Source of the DNA: JAZKID01 sp965247525
GTDB taxonomy: Bacteria; Pseudomonadota; Alphaproteobacteria; Rhizobiales; UBA4765
Direction of reading: 5' to 3'
DNA: 64,000 nt
Assembly: GCA_965247525.1 (NCBI GenBank)
Contig: OZ252015.1
Span: forward strand, 434,001 to 498,000
Part shown: piece by piece, positions 41,421 to 50,439 of the stretch
How positions within the stretch are numbered: position 1 is the first letter of the stretch
How the letters are laid out: every line of letters starts with the position of its first letter
Translations under genes and position numbers: made by a program
The notes under the pieces: generated by a model
What the model was told of the DNA's origin: nothing
Database searches by the model: none
Seen by the model: only the letters and a program-made list of their open reading frames with translations

Positions 41421-43685
41421 CTAAATCATTTTGGCTTGGCCGCGTTCTTCATAGGCTTGGCCTTCATCAACAAAAATTGCCAGTTCAACAGCGGGCGTGC
41501 CTGTATTTAAAAAAGCATCACGCGCGCGCACGACCAGCTCTTCGGGCATTGATTCATACGCCATTAGAATGACGCGGTCGGCAAGGCTTGCAACATCAGC
41601 GGCCTCTTCTGTCTCGGCAATTGCAGGCCCAGCAAGAATGACAAAGTCATAGGTTGCGGCAAGCGCTTTCAGGCATTTATTGAAAGACGGGCGCGTGAAA
41701 TTGCGCGATGGCAAGTCCCGCAAAGACGAACCAAACGGGATGATGTTGAGGCGTGTCGACGTGTCACGATAAATGACCGTCGGAAATGGCGCTTTTCCAG
41801 CGAGCAGTTCGGACAGGCCTTTGCCGGAATAATTATTGGCGATCAGGCTGAGCTGTGGGCGCATCAAGTTGACATCAACCACAACTGCACGACGTTTGGC
41901 CTGAACCAGTGCCCGGCCCAAGCGCAGCGCAAACTGCCCTTCCTGAACAGCTGATGTTGCACCGGCTACATATAAAATCTGCGCTTCTTCACCTTCAGCC
42001 TCGGGCCCGAGAAGGGTGTAAAGCAAATCCGTCAGAACCATCTTTTCATTACGCGGTTCAAGCGTAATGCCTGTCGCAACCGCAATACCTTCTTGCGAAG
42101 GCCCGTTTTTTTTATTGACGACACTCTCAAGATCACGCGCCAGATTTGGCGGAGTGCTTACAACTTGTTGCTGCTGCGGGACGAGATCATGAACGATAAA
42201 CGCACGCCCAGAGGCCATTTCATTGGTGAAAACAATAATGACCATCAGCAACAGCGTGCCCAATGTCGCAATCAGGACGATTGGTCCGCGTTTGGGAAAT
42301 GAAGGGCTGTTGCTGGGTGCCGCAACCGAAACAATGCGGCCATCAACATTGCGCGCGTCAAGGCTGTCACGGGCAATAGCTTCACGATACATGCCAAGCC
42401 AGGATTCAAGCAGGTCGCGCTGGGCTTTGGCTTCACGCTCTAGTGAGCGAAGCCCGACTTCCTGACCACCCGACGATGTTGAAACCTTCTTGGCGTCTTC
42501 AACGCTTTTTTTGATGGATTCAAGACGGACAGAAGCAAGCTCGCCTTCACTTTCAAGACTGCTTGCAATTTTGGCCGCTTCCTGCCGGATTTGTCGCTCT
42601 AAATCGGCATGCTGCGCCTGCAACTCCCGCATTTTGGGATGGGCTGGAAGCAATGTTGTGCTTTGCGTTGCAATTTCACCGCGCAGCTGCGTTCTTTGCT
42701 CAACAAGCCGTTGGATAAGGGGCGAATTAACGACATCGCTGGCTTCAATGCTGCGCCCTGATTCCAGAAGCTCGTTGATGCCGGCAGCTTTGGCCTGTGA
42801 TTCATCATATTTGGCCTGCTCCTGCGCCAGCTGCGTGTTAAAATCGCTCAGCTGTTGGGCGCTGATAGGCTGGTTGTTCTGGCCAACAAAAAGGCCTTTG
42901 CTTGAACGGTAATCTTCAACCTTGGCCTCGGCCTCTTCAACCTGCTTGCGCAGCTCATCAATTTTGCCCTGCACATGCGCGCTGGCCTTGCGGTCACGCT
43001 CAAGTTTCGATTGAAGCTCAATTTCAAGATATTTCTCGGTAATCGCGTTCGACACCTTTGCCGCAACCAAAGGGTCCTGGCTTTGAAACTTGACCTCAAT
43101 AACGCGCGAGCGCTCCACGGGATAAATACTGAGGCGCTCATAATAAGCGTCGAGCGTGCGCTCCTCCACCGTCATGCGCGATTTGTCTTTCACAAGGCCC
43201 ATGAAAATCATCGGCGCGGTAATAAAGCTGTCCGAGGGCGAGGCATTGAATTCGGAGAGCTTATTAAGGCCGGTTGAGCGAATCACGCTTTTTGCCAGAT
43301 CCCGCGAATACATCAGCTGCACATGGCTGGCGATGGCCTCTTGATCGAGAGGCAGGTTTTCAGGCGCGGGCGAGCGGTCGCCCAGCATTGAGCGGGCGTA
43401 AACGCTTTCACGGTTCTCGACATAGACCCGCGCTTCAGAGGAATAGCGGGACTGGATCATATTCACAAAAACATAGGAGACGAAGAAGGCCGCAAATGTC
43501 GGAATAATGACGACAAAGCGCTTGAACCATAATGAAGCCAGCAACATACGCGTATCAAGCTCAGCTGGCGCGGCGATTGGCGCTGGCGGCTGTCCATACG
43601 GGTTTGCGGATGCGGTTGTTTCTGTCATCGACTCAAAAGCTTTAACGGGTGCACGCTCTAACTCTTTATCAACATGGTAACTCAA
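41421..43685 (-). CDS. Wzz chain-length protein fused to a degenerate BY-kinase domain
   Basis: A 754-residue inner-membrane protein of the GumC/Wzc/ExoP type. Two TM helices (about 54-77 and 465-490) bracket a periplasmic Wzz region with long coiled coils (about 200-400, 'AKVEDYRSSKGLFVG' followed by 'EQAKYDESQAKAAG'). The C-terminal 560-740 has the shape of a bacterial tyrosine kinase, but the Walker A P-loop is replaced by 'VAGATSAVQEGQFALRL' with no GK[ST]. The Walker A' site is weak (VVDVNLMRPQL) and there is no C-terminal Tyr cluster. It is therefore probably a non-catalytic regulator, resembling the HfsA/HfsB pair in one chain. The start could also be the ATG at 43628. The gene is divergent from wza. 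Confidence 0.88.
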   Translation of the reverse strand: MSYHVDKELERAPVKAFESMTETTASANPYGQPPAPIAAPAELDTRMLLASLWFKRFVVIIPTFAAFFVSYVFVNMIQSRYSSEARVYVENRESVYARSMLGDRSPAPENLPLDQEAIASHVQLMYSRDLAKSVIRSTGLNKLSEFNASPSDSFITAPMIFMGLVKDKSRMTVEERTLDAYYERLSIYPVERSRVIEVKFQSQDPLVAAKVSNAITEKYLEIELQSKLERDRKASAHVQGKIDELRKQVEEAEAKVEDYRSSKGLFVGQNNQPISAQQLSDFNTQLAQEQAKYDESQAKAAGINELLESGRSIEASDVVNSPLIQRLVEQRTQLRGEIATQSTTLLPAHPKMRELQAQHADLERQIRQEAAKIASSLESEGELASVRLESIKKSVEDAKKVSTSSGGQEVGLRSLEREAKAQRDLLESWLGMYREAIARDSLDARNVDGRIVSVAAPSNSPSFPKRGPIVLIATLGTLLLMVIIVFTNEMASGRAFIVHDLVPQQQQVVSTPPNLARDLESVVNKKNGPSQEGIAVATGITLEPRNEKMVLTDLLYTLLGPEAEGEEAQILYVAGATSAVQEGQFALRLGRALVQAKRRAVVVDVNLMRPQLSLIANNYSGKGLSELLAGKAPFPTVIYRDTSTRLNIIPFGSSLRDLPSRNFTRPSFNKCLKALAATYDFVILAGPAIAETEEAADVASLADRVILMAYESMPEELVVRARDAFLNTGTPAVELAIFVDEGQAYEERGQAKMI

Positions 43686-43772
43686 GAGTTAATTTCGCCC
43701 AGAAAATTGCGATTTGTTAACCATGATTGTTTAGCTTCGATTAAGACACGTGAATCGTTTAATAGGCGTTCG

Positions 43773-44357
43773 ATGACCTTTCGGCATGTTTTTCACCAGC
43801 TTTGCCTCACCGCTTTTGTGGTTGCATCGCTCTGCCTTGGCGGTTGCAGTGCTTTCAAAGGGATGCAAACCGCAAACCAGTCTGTGTTTGATGCCGTCGA
43901 ACAGCCTTACACGCTCGACACGGGCGACCGCGTTCGCCTGATTGTTCTGGGACAGGCCGACCTTTCAAACGTTTATGCCATTGACCAGTCAGGCCAGATT
44001 TCGGTGCCGATGATCGGTCTTGTTGATGCGCGTCAGATCACACCATCCGAGTTAGAGCAGCGGATTGCTGAAAAACTCTCAAATTTGCTTCGTGAGCCAA
44101 AAGTCACTGTTGAAATAGAGACTTACAGGCCTTTCTTCATCTTAGGTGAAGTCACCAATTCAGGCCAATACCCTTATGTTAACGGCATGACTGCGCAGAC
44201 AGCTATCGCAATTGCAGGTGGTTTTAGCCCCCGCGCACGGCAAGATTCGGTCGAAATCACACGTCAGATCAGTGGTGAGATTGTGCGCTCCACCGTGCCA
44301 ATGGCACAGCCGATCAGGCCCGGCGATACGATCCGCGTCCATGAACGCTGGTTCTGA
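43773..44357 (+). CDS. Wza-family polysaccharide export lipoprotein (HfsD-like)
   Basis: Outer-membrane secretin-like channel for capsular or holdfast polymer. The start at 43773 gives 194 residues: a lipoprotein signal (LCLGGC, lipobox Cys at about residue 25), the poly-export domain ('YTLDTGDRVRLIVLGQADLS', then 'QISVPMIGLVDARQIT') and a SLBB-like part ('PFFILGEVTNSGQYPYVNGM' followed by 'IAGGFSPRARQDS'). Earlier in-frame starts lack a signal. It is short, like HfsD, without the long C-terminal helix of E. coli Wza. The next glycosyltransferase gene starts inside its 3' end (17-base overlap). Confidence 0.93.
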   Translation: MTFRHVFHQLCLTAFVVASLCLGGCSAFKGMQTANQSVFDAVEQPYTLDTGDRVRLIVLGQADLSNVYAIDQSGQISVPMIGLVDARQITPSELEQRIAEKLSNLLREPKVTVEIETYRPFFILGEVTNSGQYPYVNGMTAQTAIAIAGGFSPRARQDSVEITRQISGEIVRSTVPMAQPIRPGDTIRVHERWF

Positions 44358-45492
44358 GATACAAGCCAAGCGGCCTTTGCGAATCCTGCAGGTTTTACGC
44401 GCACCTGTCGGCGGACTGTTTCGCCATGTCTGCGACCTGACACAAAAACTGAATGAACTTGGGCACGCGGTTGGCATCGTTTGCGACAGCACAGCAGCTG
44501 ACCCCTTCTGGAACCAACGCCTGCAAGAGCTTGCCCCGCACGCCCGTCTTGGGATTACAACGCTGCCCATCGGTCGCTTGCTCTCAATCCATGATTTTTC
44601 TTCGATTTCAAAGCTTTACAAGCTTACGCTCAACAAAAACATTGACATTATCCATGGCCATGGCGCCAAGGGCGGCGCTTATGCAAGGCTGGCAGGACGT
44701 CTGGCGCAGCGTCACAATCAAAACCGAAAGCCCGCGACCATTTATACGCCGCATGGCGGCAGCCTTCATTATCGGAAAGGCACGCCGTCCGGTCTCCTTT
44801 ATCATACGCTGGAGCGTGCCCTGTTTCCGCTCACCAGCCGCCTGCTTTTTGAAAGCACCTATTCACGCACGCGCTATGGCGCGCTCATCAATTCAGACGC
44901 TGATGCTTTTACCGTCATCCATAACGGGCTGAACCCTTCCGAGTTTTTGCCAATCGATATCAGTAGTGATGCGACAACGCTTGTATATGCCGGAGAGCTC
45001 CGCGAGCTAAAAGGTGTCGGCGTCTTGCTGCAGGCCGTAATGCTGCTGCCACAAGATGTCACGCTCACTTTAATCGGCTCGGGGCGCGACGAAAATCTTT
45101 TTCGTGCACGTGTCGCGGCATCGGATCTTGGCCATCGCGTGCGTTTCATGGCACCGCGACCGGTGCGTGAGGCACTGGCGTTCGGAAAAATTGCCATTCT
45201 TCCCTCGCTGGCGGAAAGCATGCCGTATATTATTTTAGAATCTTTGGCGGCGCGCCACCCGATTATCGCAACGCGCGTTGGCGGGATTCCGGAAATTTTT
45301 GGTGCTGATGAATCCCATCTGATTAGCCCGCACAACCCTCAAGCGCTCGCTAAAGCCATATCTGACGGGCTTTTTGATATGAATGCACTTCAAAGCAAGA
45401 CCAACGCACTTAGCGATTATGTTTGTAAAAACTTTACTTTGGATAACATGGTGAATCGTATTATTAACGAATATCACCAAGCACTTAACTGA
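44341..45492 (+). CDS. GT4-family glycosyltransferase
   Basis: A 383-residue GT-B-fold retaining glycosyltransferase that adds a sugar to the polymer repeat unit on the cytoplasmic face. 'RILQVLRAPVGGLFRHVCDL' is the start of the N-terminal domain. The C-terminal nucleotide-sugar domain shows 'LVYAGELRELKGVGVLLQA' and the E-x7-E-like motif 'PSLAESMPYIILESLAARHP' followed by 'IIATRVGGIPEIF'. The start at 44341 is inside the wza 3' end; a longer frame upstream is just overlap. The sugar cannot be read from sequence. The gene is part of the plus-strand wza-GT4-wcaJ-wzy run. Confidence 0.92.
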   Translation: MNAGSEIQAKRPLRILQVLRAPVGGLFRHVCDLTQKLNELGHAVGIVCDSTAADPFWNQRLQELAPHARLGITTLPIGRLLSIHDFSSISKLYKLTLNKNIDIIHGHGAKGGAYARLAGRLAQRHNQNRKPATIYTPHGGSLHYRKGTPSGLLYHTLERALFPLTSRLLFESTYSRTRYGALINSDADAFTVIHNGLNPSEFLPIDISSDATTLVYAGELRELKGVGVLLQAVMLLPQDVTLTLIGSGRDENLFRARVAASDLGHRVRFMAPRPVREALAFGKIAILPSLAESMPYIILESLAARHPIIATRVGGIPEIFGADESHLISPHNPQALAKAISDGLFDMNALQSKTNALSDYVCKNFTLDNMVNRIINEYHQALN

Positions 45493-45552
45493 TAGACTGC
45501 TCTGAGTCTTAAGTGATCTAAAAGGATTTTGACGTAATGATGATCTTGTCCG

Positions 45553-45596
45553 CAGCCGGGGATAGGATCAGGTCAAGCGTACCTATCACCCCGCTG
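45553..45596 (+). promoter_or_regulatory. Strong hairpin between GT4 and glycosylphosphotransferase genes
   Basis: The segment CAGC-C-GGGG-ATAGG pairs with CCTAT-CA-CCCC-GCTG across a 15-base loop, a long GC-rich stem with only small bulges. It sits a few bases before the ribosome binding site (GCAGGA) of the next gene and is not followed by a T-run. It is therefore not a simple terminator; it may control translation or processing of the operon mRNA. Confidence 0.45.
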
Positions 45597-45607
45597 CAGG
45601 ACTGAAC

Positions 45608-47119
45608 ATGGTCGAGACACCTTCGGGGCACCAGCCGGCACCGCCTTCCGGTCAAGCAGAACAAAGCTACCCGCCCCGCCTGCCGCGCATGCGCTGGCCC
45701 AACGCCGACAATCCGACATCGCCGCTCGCGCTTTCCATTGGCGTTCAGCTGATCGATTTTGCCAGTTTAAGCTTTTGCGGTCTTATCACATACGCAATTG
45801 TCGTGTTGCCGGTTGAAGGATGGCACACGCTTTTCTTAAGCATCATCGCTTTGTTCGCTTTGCTCACGGTTTTGAGCATTCATAGTTTTTCAGGCTACCG
45901 CCTTCCAAATCTGCGCAACACCGTGAAACAACTTTGGCGCCCGCTTGTGGGCTTGCTGACGGCAGCCTTTTCTTTGATCGCCGTGCTTTTTTTCCTCAAA
46001 ATCGGTGCAGAAATATCAAGATTTTGGGTGATTAGCTGGCTTATCTTGAGCCTGATAACACTCTCGCTGCACCGTTTTATCCTGCAGCGATTTATTGCCA
46101 CACGGACAGCTGATGGACGCCTTGCACGGCGTGCTGTAATCGTCGGCGGCGGCGCACCCGCCGCAAAGCTGATCATGGCGCTTGAAAAAGCCGAAAGCTC
46201 CGAGACGAAAATTCTTGGTGTATTTGACGATCGCGGGGCTGACCGTGTCGAAATTATCCCAGGCTATCCTGTGCTCGGCACATTTGAGGACCTGCTGGCA
46301 TTTTGCCGGCTATACGGCGTTGATCTTCTGATTGTCGCCCTTCCGATTGCTGCTGAAAAACGACTGCTCGAACTGCTGCGCATGCTGTGGGTTTTACCTG
46401 TCGATATCCGCCTTGGCGGGCACATGACAATGCTGCGCTTTACCCCGCGCTCTTACTCTTATATCGGCACGGTTCCTTTTCTCGACATTTTCGACAAGCC
46501 GCTCAGTGATGGCAGCGTTGCCGTCAAATGGCTGTTCGATAAAGTCATCGGCAGTTTAATGTTAGTCGGCTTATCGCCTGTTATGCTGGTCACGGCTTTG
46601 GCCGTGGCCGCCACAAGCCGGGGGCCTGTGCTGTTCAAACAGAAACGGTATGGATTTAACAACCAGCTGATCGAAGTCTTCAAGTTTCGCTCTATGTACG
46701 TCAACGCCTCCGACATGAACGCAACTACGCTTGTGACCAAAAACGACCCGCGCGTGACGCCGGTCGGCAGGTTTATCCGTAAAACCTCTATCGACGAGCT
46801 GCCCCAGCTTTTCAATGTCGTCTTCAGCAGCAATCTGTCTCTGGTTGGTCCACGGCCACATGCCACGGCCGCAAAAGCATCGGCGAGGCTGTATCAGGAT
46901 GTCGTCGATGGCTATTTCGCCCGTCATAAAATGAAACCCGGCATTACAGGCTGGGCGCAGGTCTCAGGCTGGCGCGGTGAAACGGATACAGCGCTTAAAA
47001 TACAAAAGCGCGTGGAGCACGATCTCTATTACATCGACAACTGGTCGCTCTGGTTTGATTTTTATATTGTCCTGATGACGCCGATCGCGCTTTTAAGTGA
47101 TCGGGAGAATGCGTATTGA
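45608..47119 (+). CDS. Polyprenyl glycosylphosphotransferase (WcaJ/HfsE-like)
   Basis: Initiating enzyme that transfers a sugar-1-phosphate onto undecaprenyl phosphate. The 503-residue protein has five predicted TM helices, a central Rossmann-like domain (about 170-290; 'RRAVIVGGGAPAAKLIMAL') and a C-terminal catalytic domain. Its motifs are 'FKQKRYGFNNQLIEVFKFRS', 'VTPVGRFIRKTSIDELPQLF', 'SLVGPRPHA' and 'KPGITGWAQVSGWRGET'. It resembles HfsE/PssY of Caulobacter. GCAGGA precedes the ATG. Its stop overlaps the start of the polymerase gene by 4 bases. Confidence 0.95.
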   Translation: MVETPSGHQPAPPSGQAEQSYPPRLPRMRWPNADNPTSPLALSIGVQLIDFASLSFCGLITYAIVVLPVEGWHTLFLSIIALFALLTVLSIHSFSGYRLPNLRNTVKQLWRPLVGLLTAAFSLIAVLFFLKIGAEISRFWVISWLILSLITLSLHRFILQRFIATRTADGRLARRAVIVGGGAPAAKLIMALEKAESSETKILGVFDDRGADRVEIIPGYPVLGTFEDLLAFCRLYGVDLLIVALPIAAEKRLLELLRMLWVLPVDIRLGGHMTMLRFTPRSYSYIGTVPFLDIFDKPLSDGSVAVKWLFDKVIGSLMLVGLSPVMLVTALAVAATSRGPVLFKQKRYGFNNQLIEVFKFRSMYVNASDMNATTLVTKNDPRVTPVGRFIRKTSIDELPQLFNVVFSSNLSLVGPRPHATAAKASARLYQDVVDGYFARHKMKPGITGWAQVSGWRGETDTALKIQKRVEHDLYYIDNWSLWFDFYIVLMTPIALLSDRENAY

Positions 47120-48375
47120 ACGCGGCCCAGCAACAGGCCTTCATGCTCCGCCGCGCGCAAAAGGCGGCTTTCGGCGACTGGCTGTCTGGCTTTGCCATTT
47201 TCACCATGGTGGCGCTGAGCGGGTTCGTTCTTTTTGAACCTGCGCCTTATGAATTTGCCGCCTCGATTTTTATTCCGCTCTTTTTCATTTCGGGACTTCG
47301 TTACCCCAAAAGTCTGGCCATCCCGACGGCGCTTCTCAGCGCGCTTTTTGTCGGTGGCCTGATCAGTGCGTTGGTTGCGCCGGAACTTGATGTCGCAATT
47401 ACCCACGTCTCAATCACGGGCTTTTTGAGCTTAACAGCGCTTTTCTTTGCCGCGCTGATCGCCGGAGACCCTGATAAGCGCATGCGTCAGGCAACAAATG
47501 CCTATGTCGCCAGCGGTGTGTTTGTGGCGATCCTCGGTGTTGCCGGTTATCTTCACCTTATTCCCATGGCCGATAGTTTTACATTGTACGACCGCGCCAA
47601 AAGCACGTTCAAAGACCCTAACGTTTTTGCAGCTTTCGTTGTATTTCCCATGGTATTTGCGCTGCTACGCGTTTTGATGGGCAGTTTCAAACAGACTCTT
47701 GTCTGGGGCGCGCTGCTGCTCGTGCTGACGGCAGGACTGTTTTTGAGTTATTCCCGCGGCGCGTGGGGGCATTTTGCCTTTTCTGCAGTCTTTGCGACGA
47801 TCATGGCCTTCGTTGTCCACCGCTCCAGCATCATGCGAATGCGGATTATTCTCATTTCGGCAATCGGTTTAATAATGCTGATCGGGCTGGTGCTTGCACT
47901 TCTCAGCGTCGATCAAGTCTCAAATATGTTTTCGGAGCGTGCGCAGCTGACGCTTCCCTATGACGAAGGCCAGTTCGGACGCCTCAACAGGCAGTTCATC
48001 GGTTTTGCCATTGCCATGGAAAACCCGCTTGGAATTGGCTTTCGTGGTTTTGCCAAACTGTTTGTCGAAGACACGCACAATGTCTATCTGTCGTCGCTTT
48101 TGACCTATAGCTGGCTCGGCGGCATCGCTTACATTTCGCTCGTTTTCATTACATTGTGGCGTGGCTTTGCATTAATGCTGCGCGCCGCGCCTTGGCAGAT
48201 TTATGCCATCGCGGCCTATTCCAGCTTTCTTGGTTCATGTCTTGAAGGCTGGATTATCGATACCGACCACTGGCGCCACTGGTTCCTGCTTTTGGGAATG
48301 TTGTGGGGATTGATCGCCTATGATTTTACGATGCGGCGCTCTCTTTCAAGGTCACCCATTCTTCAGCAACCGTAG
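47116..48375 (+). CDS. Wzy-type O-antigen polymerase/ligase family protein
   Basis: A 419-residue inner membrane protein with about 10-12 TM helices and the Wzy_C/O-antigen ligase signature. 'AGLFLSYSRGAWGHFAFS' and the conserved region 'NPLGIGFRGFAKLFVEDTHN' followed by 'VYLSSLLTYSWLGGIAYISL' are seen. It probably polymerises the repeat unit in the periplasm (HfsC-like). The start at 47116 is TTG within ATTGA, overlapping the preceding stop; downstream ATGs are possible. Its end overlaps the convergent gor gene by 50 bases. Confidence 0.88.
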   Translation: MNAAQQQAFMLRRAQKAAFGDWLSGFAIFTMVALSGFVLFEPAPYEFAASIFIPLFFISGLRYPKSLAIPTALLSALFVGGLISALVAPELDVAITHVSITGFLSLTALFFAALIAGDPDKRMRQATNAYVASGVFVAILGVAGYLHLIPMADSFTLYDRAKSTFKDPNVFAAFVVFPMVFALLRVLMGSFKQTLVWGALLLVLTAGLFLSYSRGAWGHFAFSAVFATIMAFVVHRSSIMRMRIILISAIGLIMLIGLVLALLSVDQVSNMFSERAQLTLPYDEGQFGRLNRQFIGFAIAMENPLGIGFRGFAKLFVEDTHNVYLSSLLTYSWLGGIAYISLVFITLWRGFALMLRAAPWQIYAIAAYSSFLGSCLEGWIIDTDHWRHWFLLLGMLWGLIAYDFTMRRSLSRSPILQQP

Positions 48376-49681
48376 GGTGAACGGCCATTGTTGCATCAAG
48401 GTCCTGCTTGCGCGCCTTCATGCGAATGGGGATGGCAAGCAGCTGGATCATTTCACCCGCCTCTTCGCCAAGCATGTGCGCGCCAAGCAAGATGTCCGTG
48501 TCTCCATCAACGATCAGTTTCAGATAAACACGTGTTGGAAGATCTGACATGACATGTTTGAGTGAACGAAAATTGCTACGAAAAACTTTAATATTTTTAT
48601 AGCGCGTGCGCGCCTTCATTTCATCAAGCCCGACCTGTGCCAGTTCCGGCGTTGTGAATGCAGCGCTTGGAATGTCCTCATGATTGACTGTCCACGGCTT
48701 GTTGCCAAACAGCGTATCTGCAACGGCGTGCCCTTCGCGAATGGCAACCGGCGTAAGCGCAACCCTGTCGGTAACGTCGCCCACCGCATAAATATGCGGT
48801 ACTTTGGTTTGAGAGTGTGCGTTGACTTCAAGCGCGCCGCGGCTATCGGCACTAAGCCCGGCCTGTTCAAGATTAAGCGAATTGAGATTTGGCCGTCTTC
48901 CTGTTGCAAGAAGAACGTGGTCGGCTTGATGAACGGTGCCATCTGTCAGAACGGCCTCAACGCCATCGCCTGTTTTTTGCAGGCGTGTAATCTGCACACC
49001 GCTTTCAAAACGAATACAATGCTGCAAACTATTGATGAGTTCGCCTGTCAGCTCATCATCAAAGCCGCGAAGCAGTGCGCCGCTGCGGCGGAGCAATGTG
49101 ACTTGCGTTCCAAGTTTTGCAAAAACGCAGGCAAATTCAACGGCGATATATCCACCGCCAACAACAATAAGTTTTTTTGGAAGCTGTGTAAGATTGAAAA
49201 TATCATCCGAAACGAGTGCATGCTTGTTGCCTTCAAATTCAGGACGTACGGGATGTCCGCCCGTCGCGATTAAAATATTTTTTGCCGTTATTCTTTTTCC
49301 GCTTGCAAGTTGCAGTGTATGCGGATCCGCGAATGCGGCATGTTCATGAAAAAGGGTGACGCCCGCTTTTAAAAGATTACCGCTGTAAATTTTTTCAAGG
49401 CGTGAAATTTCAGCGTCTTTGTTCGCCATCATCTGGGCAAAATCAAATTCCGGCTCTTTCACATTCCAGCCATAACTTTTGGCAAGCTCAAACGCATGCG
49501 GGAAACGCGAGGCGTAGACCATAAGTTTTTTAGGAACGCAGCCGCGTATCACGCATGTGCCACCAAACCTGTCCGCTTCGGCAATACCTACCTTTGCGCC
49601 ATGTGTGGCCGCAATGCGTGCGGAACGCACCCCGCCGGAGCCGCCGCCGATGACAAAATAATCAAAATCAAACGTCGTCAT
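48326..49681 (-). CDS. gor: Glutathione-disulfide reductase
   Basis: FAD-dependent NADPH:glutathione disulfide reductase. The 451-residue protein has the FAD site 'FVIGGGSGGVRSARIAA', the redox disulfide GGTCVIRGCVPKK (C43, C48), the NADPH-binding 'IVVGGGYIAVEFACVFAKLG' and the C-terminal catalytic 'HPTVAEEWVTL'. The 'VPKK' after the second Cys is typical of glutathione reductase rather than dihydrolipoamide dehydrogenase. It follows rpiA directly (stop and start adjacent), so the two are likely cotranscribed. It supports glutathione-based redox control. Confidence 0.95.
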   Translation of the reverse strand: MTTFDFDYFVIGGGSGGVRSARIAATHGAKVGIAEADRFGGTCVIRGCVPKKLMVYASRFPHAFELAKSYGWNVKEPEFDFAQMMANKDAEISRLEKIYSGNLLKAGVTLFHEHAAFADPHTLQLASGKRITAKNILIATGGHPVRPEFEGNKHALVSDDIFNLTQLPKKLIVVGGGYIAVEFACVFAKLGTQVTLLRRSGALLRGFDDELTGELINSLQHCIRFESGVQITRLQKTGDGVEAVLTDGTVHQADHVLLATGRRPNLNSLNLEQAGLSADSRGALEVNAHSQTKVPHIYAVGDVTDRVALTPVAIREGHAVADTLFGNKPWTVNHEDIPSAAFTTPELAQVGLDEMKARTRYKNIKVFRSNFRSLKHVMSDLPTRVYLKLIVDGDTDILLGAHMLGEEAGEMIQLLAIPIRMKARKQDLDATMAVHPTVAEEWVTLKESAAS

Positions 49682-50368
49682 TTATACAAACAATTCCCTA
49701 ACAACACCGCCCTCAACGATCAGCGCCTGTTTGGCAATGCCGATAAAAAGGCCATGCTCGATGACGCCCGGAATTTTGTAGAGCGCTTCGGCCACGGCAT
49801 AGGGATCGGAAATCATGTTAAGATGAAGATCAAAAATCAAATGGCCGCCATCTGACATAAACACCGTGTCGGCAGTCGCCATTCGCAGGATCAGCTTTGC
49901 GTCATAACCAAGTGCATTCATTGCGTCTGTGATCGCGACTTTTGTGGCACCTGCCCCAAAAGGCACAACTTCAATAGGCAGAGGAAAAGCACCAAGAGTT
50001 GCCACCATTTTGCTGTTGTCGGCGATCACCATCATCCGCGCGCTTGCGCAGGCGACGATCTTTTCATACAGCAAAGCGCCGCCTCCGCCTTTCATAAGCG
50101 CAAGGCCGGGGCCTATCTCATCCGCACCGTCGATCGTCAGATCAAGGCGGGGTGTTTCTTCAAGGGTTGATAGCTTTAATCCTAATGCAAAAGCACGTTG
50201 CTCTGAAGCTTTTGATGTCGCCACGCAAACAATATCGAGATTGCGCCCGGCAAGCGCATCGATGAAGAAATTGGCCGTGGAGCCTGTGCCAAGCCCAACC
50301 TTCATTCCGTTTTCAACGTAGGTCGCGGCAGCCTCGCCCACTTTGCGCTTTGCGTTTTGCGTGTCCAT
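49682..50368 (-). CDS. rpiA: Ribose-5-phosphate isomerase A
   Basis: Interconverts ribose-5-phosphate and ribulose-5-phosphate in the pentose phosphate pathway. The 228-residue protein has 'GTGSTANFFIDALA' near residue 27, 'DLTIDGADEIGPGLALMKGGG' with the catalytic Asp and 'GALLYEKIV', and ends in 'GLFIGIAKQALIVEGGVVREL'. Its stop abuts the gor start, a pairing common in alphaproteobacteria (rpiA-gor). It is divergent from gph. Confidence 0.97.
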   Translation of the reverse strand: MDTQNAKRKVGEAAATYVENGMKVGLGTGSTANFFIDALAGRNLDIVCVATSKASEQRAFALGLKLSTLEETPRLDLTIDGADEIGPGLALMKGGGGALLYEKIVACASARMMVIADNSKMVATLGAFPLPIEVVPFGAGATKVAITDAMNALGYDAKLILRMATADTVFMSDGGHLIFDLHLNMISDPYAVAEALYKIPGVIEHGLFIGIAKQALIVEGGVVRELFV

Positions 50369-50439
50369 TGCGTAGTCTTAAGCTTTCCGGTGTGCGATGG
50401 CCAGCCTTTCGCCGACCTTTCAAGCAGGCGATGACGTGA

